Source: Lampris incognitus
Taxonomy: Eukaryota > Chordata > Actinopteri > Lampriformes > Lampridae
NCBI RefSeq assembly: GCF_029633865.1
Contig: NC_079216.1
Location: 25,393,136-25,457,135 of the forward strand
Reading direction: 5' to 3'
Length of the DNA: 64,000 bases
Position 1 is the first letter of the stretch; each line of letters opens with the position of its first letter. Made by a program: the position numbers and the translations under genes. Positions 62,581 through 64,000 of this stretch are shown one piece after another. The notes under the pieces are model-generated. The model ran no database searches. It worked only from the letters and a program-made list of their open reading frames with translations, and was not told the origin of the DNA.

Positions 62581-64000
62581 CAAACCCCAATTCCAATGAC
62601 GTTGGGACGTTGTGTAAAACGTGAATAAAAACAGAATACAATGATTTGCAAATCGTTTTCGACCTACATTCAAACTTTATTGTTTTTTGCAAATATTCAC
62701 TCATTTTGAATTTGATGCCTGCAACACGTTCCAAAGAAGCTGGGACAGGGGCAACAAAAGACTGGGAAAGTTGAGGAATGCTCAAAAAACAACTGTTTGG
62801 AACATTCCACAGGTGAACAGGTTAACTGGAAACAGGTGAGTGCCATGATTGGGTATAAAAGGAGTATCCCTGAAAGGCTCAGTCGTTCACAAGCAAGGAT
62901 GGGGTGAGGTTCATCACTTTGTGAACAACTGCGTGAGCAAATAGTCCAACAGTTTAAGAACAACATTTCTCAATGTACAATTGCAAGGAATTTAGGGATT
63001 TCATCATCTACAGTCCATAATATCATCAAAAGATTCAGAGAATCCGGAGAAATCTCTGCACGTAAGCGACAAGGCTGAAAACCAACATTGAATGCCCGTG
63101 ACCTTCGATCCCTCAGGCGGCACTGAATTAAAAACCGACATCATTCTGTAAAGGATATTACCACGTGGGCTCAGGAACACTTTGGAAAACCCTCGTCAGT
63201 TAACACAGTTCGTCACTACATCTACAAGTGCAAGTTAAAACTCGACCATGCAAAGCGAAAGTCATATATCAACAACACCCAGAAATGCTGCCAGCTTCTC
63301 TGAGCCCGAGCTCATCTGAGACGGACTGACACAAAGTGGAAAAGTGTGCTGTGGTTTGACGAGTGCACATTTCAAATTGTTTTTGGAAATCATGGACGTC
63401 GTGTCCTCCGGGCTAAAGAGGAAAAGGACCATCCAGATTGTTATCAGCGCAAAGTCCAAAAGCCAGCATCTGTGATGGTATGGGGGTGTGTTAGTGCCCA
63501 TGGCATCATGGGTAGCTTTCACATCTGTGAAGGCACCATTAATGCTGAAAGGTACATACAGGTTTTGGAGCAACATATGCTGCCATCCAAGCAACGTCTT
63601 TTTCAAGGATGTCCCTGCTTATTTCAGCAAGACAATGCCAAGCCACACTCTGCACGTATTACAACAGCGTGGCTTCGTAGTAAAAGAGTGCGGGTACTAG
63701 ACTGGCCTGCCTGCAGTCCAGACCTGTCTACCATTGAAAATGTGTGGCACATTATGAAGCGCAAAATACAACAATGGAGACCCTGGACTGTTGAGCCACT
63801 GAAGTCGTACATCAAGCAAGAATGGGAAAGAATTCCACCTACAAAGCTTCAACAATTAGTGTCCTCAGTTCCCAAACGCTTATTGAGTGTTGTTAAAAGG
63901 AAAGGTGATGTAACACAGAGGTAAACATGCCCCTGTCCCAGCTTTTTTGGAACGTGTTGCAGGCATCAAATTCAAAATGAGTGAATATTTTAAAAAAAAC
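62581..64000 (+). mobile_element. Tc1-like element (DD34E) running off the right edge
   Basis: It starts after TA (62579-62580) with caaaccccaattccaatgac. Long inverted repeats: 62697-62755 (cactcattttgaatttgatg) matches the complement of 63929-63985. The far end is outside the window. It inserted in the LINE fragment. Confidence 0.85.
62890..63924 (+). pseudogene. Tc1-like transposase with several in-frame stops
   Basis: One frame can be read almost throughout. The helix-turn-helix EQIVQQFKNNISQCTIARNL and STVHNIIKRFRESGEISARK are followed by stops near 62906, 63076, 63124 and 63301. The rest is open from 63346: [18 protein letters not shown] (D), [35 protein letters not shown] (D), [16 protein letters not shown] (E, 34-residue spacing). 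The four stops are all TGA. Catalytic residues remain, but the N-terminus cannot be made. Confidence 0.85.

Overview
This window looks like teleost fish nuclear DNA. It has no bacterial gene layout and no dense host genes, and it is packed with repeat classes typical of fish: Tc1-like transposons, tRNA-derived SINEs, a BEL/Pao fragment, Ty3/gypsy and Ty1/copia LTR elements, a non-LTR retrotransposon fragment, foldback elements and microsatellites. No complete host gene is visible. The only host-gene candidates are a possible exon near 2.8-3.1 kb and two possible 3' exons near 56.6 and 59.2 kb, all on the minus strand.

Region 1-9.5 kb holds AT-rich DNA, a foldback repeat (1.39-2.02 kb), two inverted copies of a short fish repeat, and a decayed BEL/Pao gag-protease fragment (6.0-8.06 kb).

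Region 9.57-47.79 kb is one Russian-doll stack, resolved here by target-site duplications (TSDs). A minus-strand copia element (copia-1) carries a SINE with a 17-bp TSD. Its 5' LTR is split by gypsy-A (13886-47748, TSD ccgt). Gypsy-A carries gypsy-B1 (14206-20231, TSD tcgg), copia-2 (20609-24675, TSD cacca) and a Mutator-like element C (26170-45564, 9-bp TSD). Element C is split by gypsy-B2 (26715-42743, TSD ctag), and the 5' LTR of B2 is split by gypsy-D (34848-42589, TSD catg). The deepest line is five elements: copia-1 > A > C > B2 > D. Hand-counted LTR divergence (A about 2.9%, B2 about 1.2%, D about 0.8%) falls in the same order. Most coding parts are broken by frameshifts, stops or deletions. 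Copia-2 has one long open frame, but that frame lacks the RT active site and RNase H. Copia-1 lacks the same segment.

Region 47.8-52.98 kb holds a hAT/KIAA1586-like fragment, a solo B-family LTR, a remnant of a transposon-associated nuclease-like/CXC protein, an intact DD34E Tc1-like transposon (50623-52202) and a gypsy integrase tail.

Region 53.6-64 kb holds a DD36E Tc1-like element nested in a DD34E one, a foldback element split by an apparently intact DD38E (Intruder-type) transposon, nested tRNA-SINEs, a LINE fragment, and a decayed DD34E element that runs off the right edge. The interplay seen is between transposons: they interrupt each other, and several are probably mobilised in trans. 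There are no operons.
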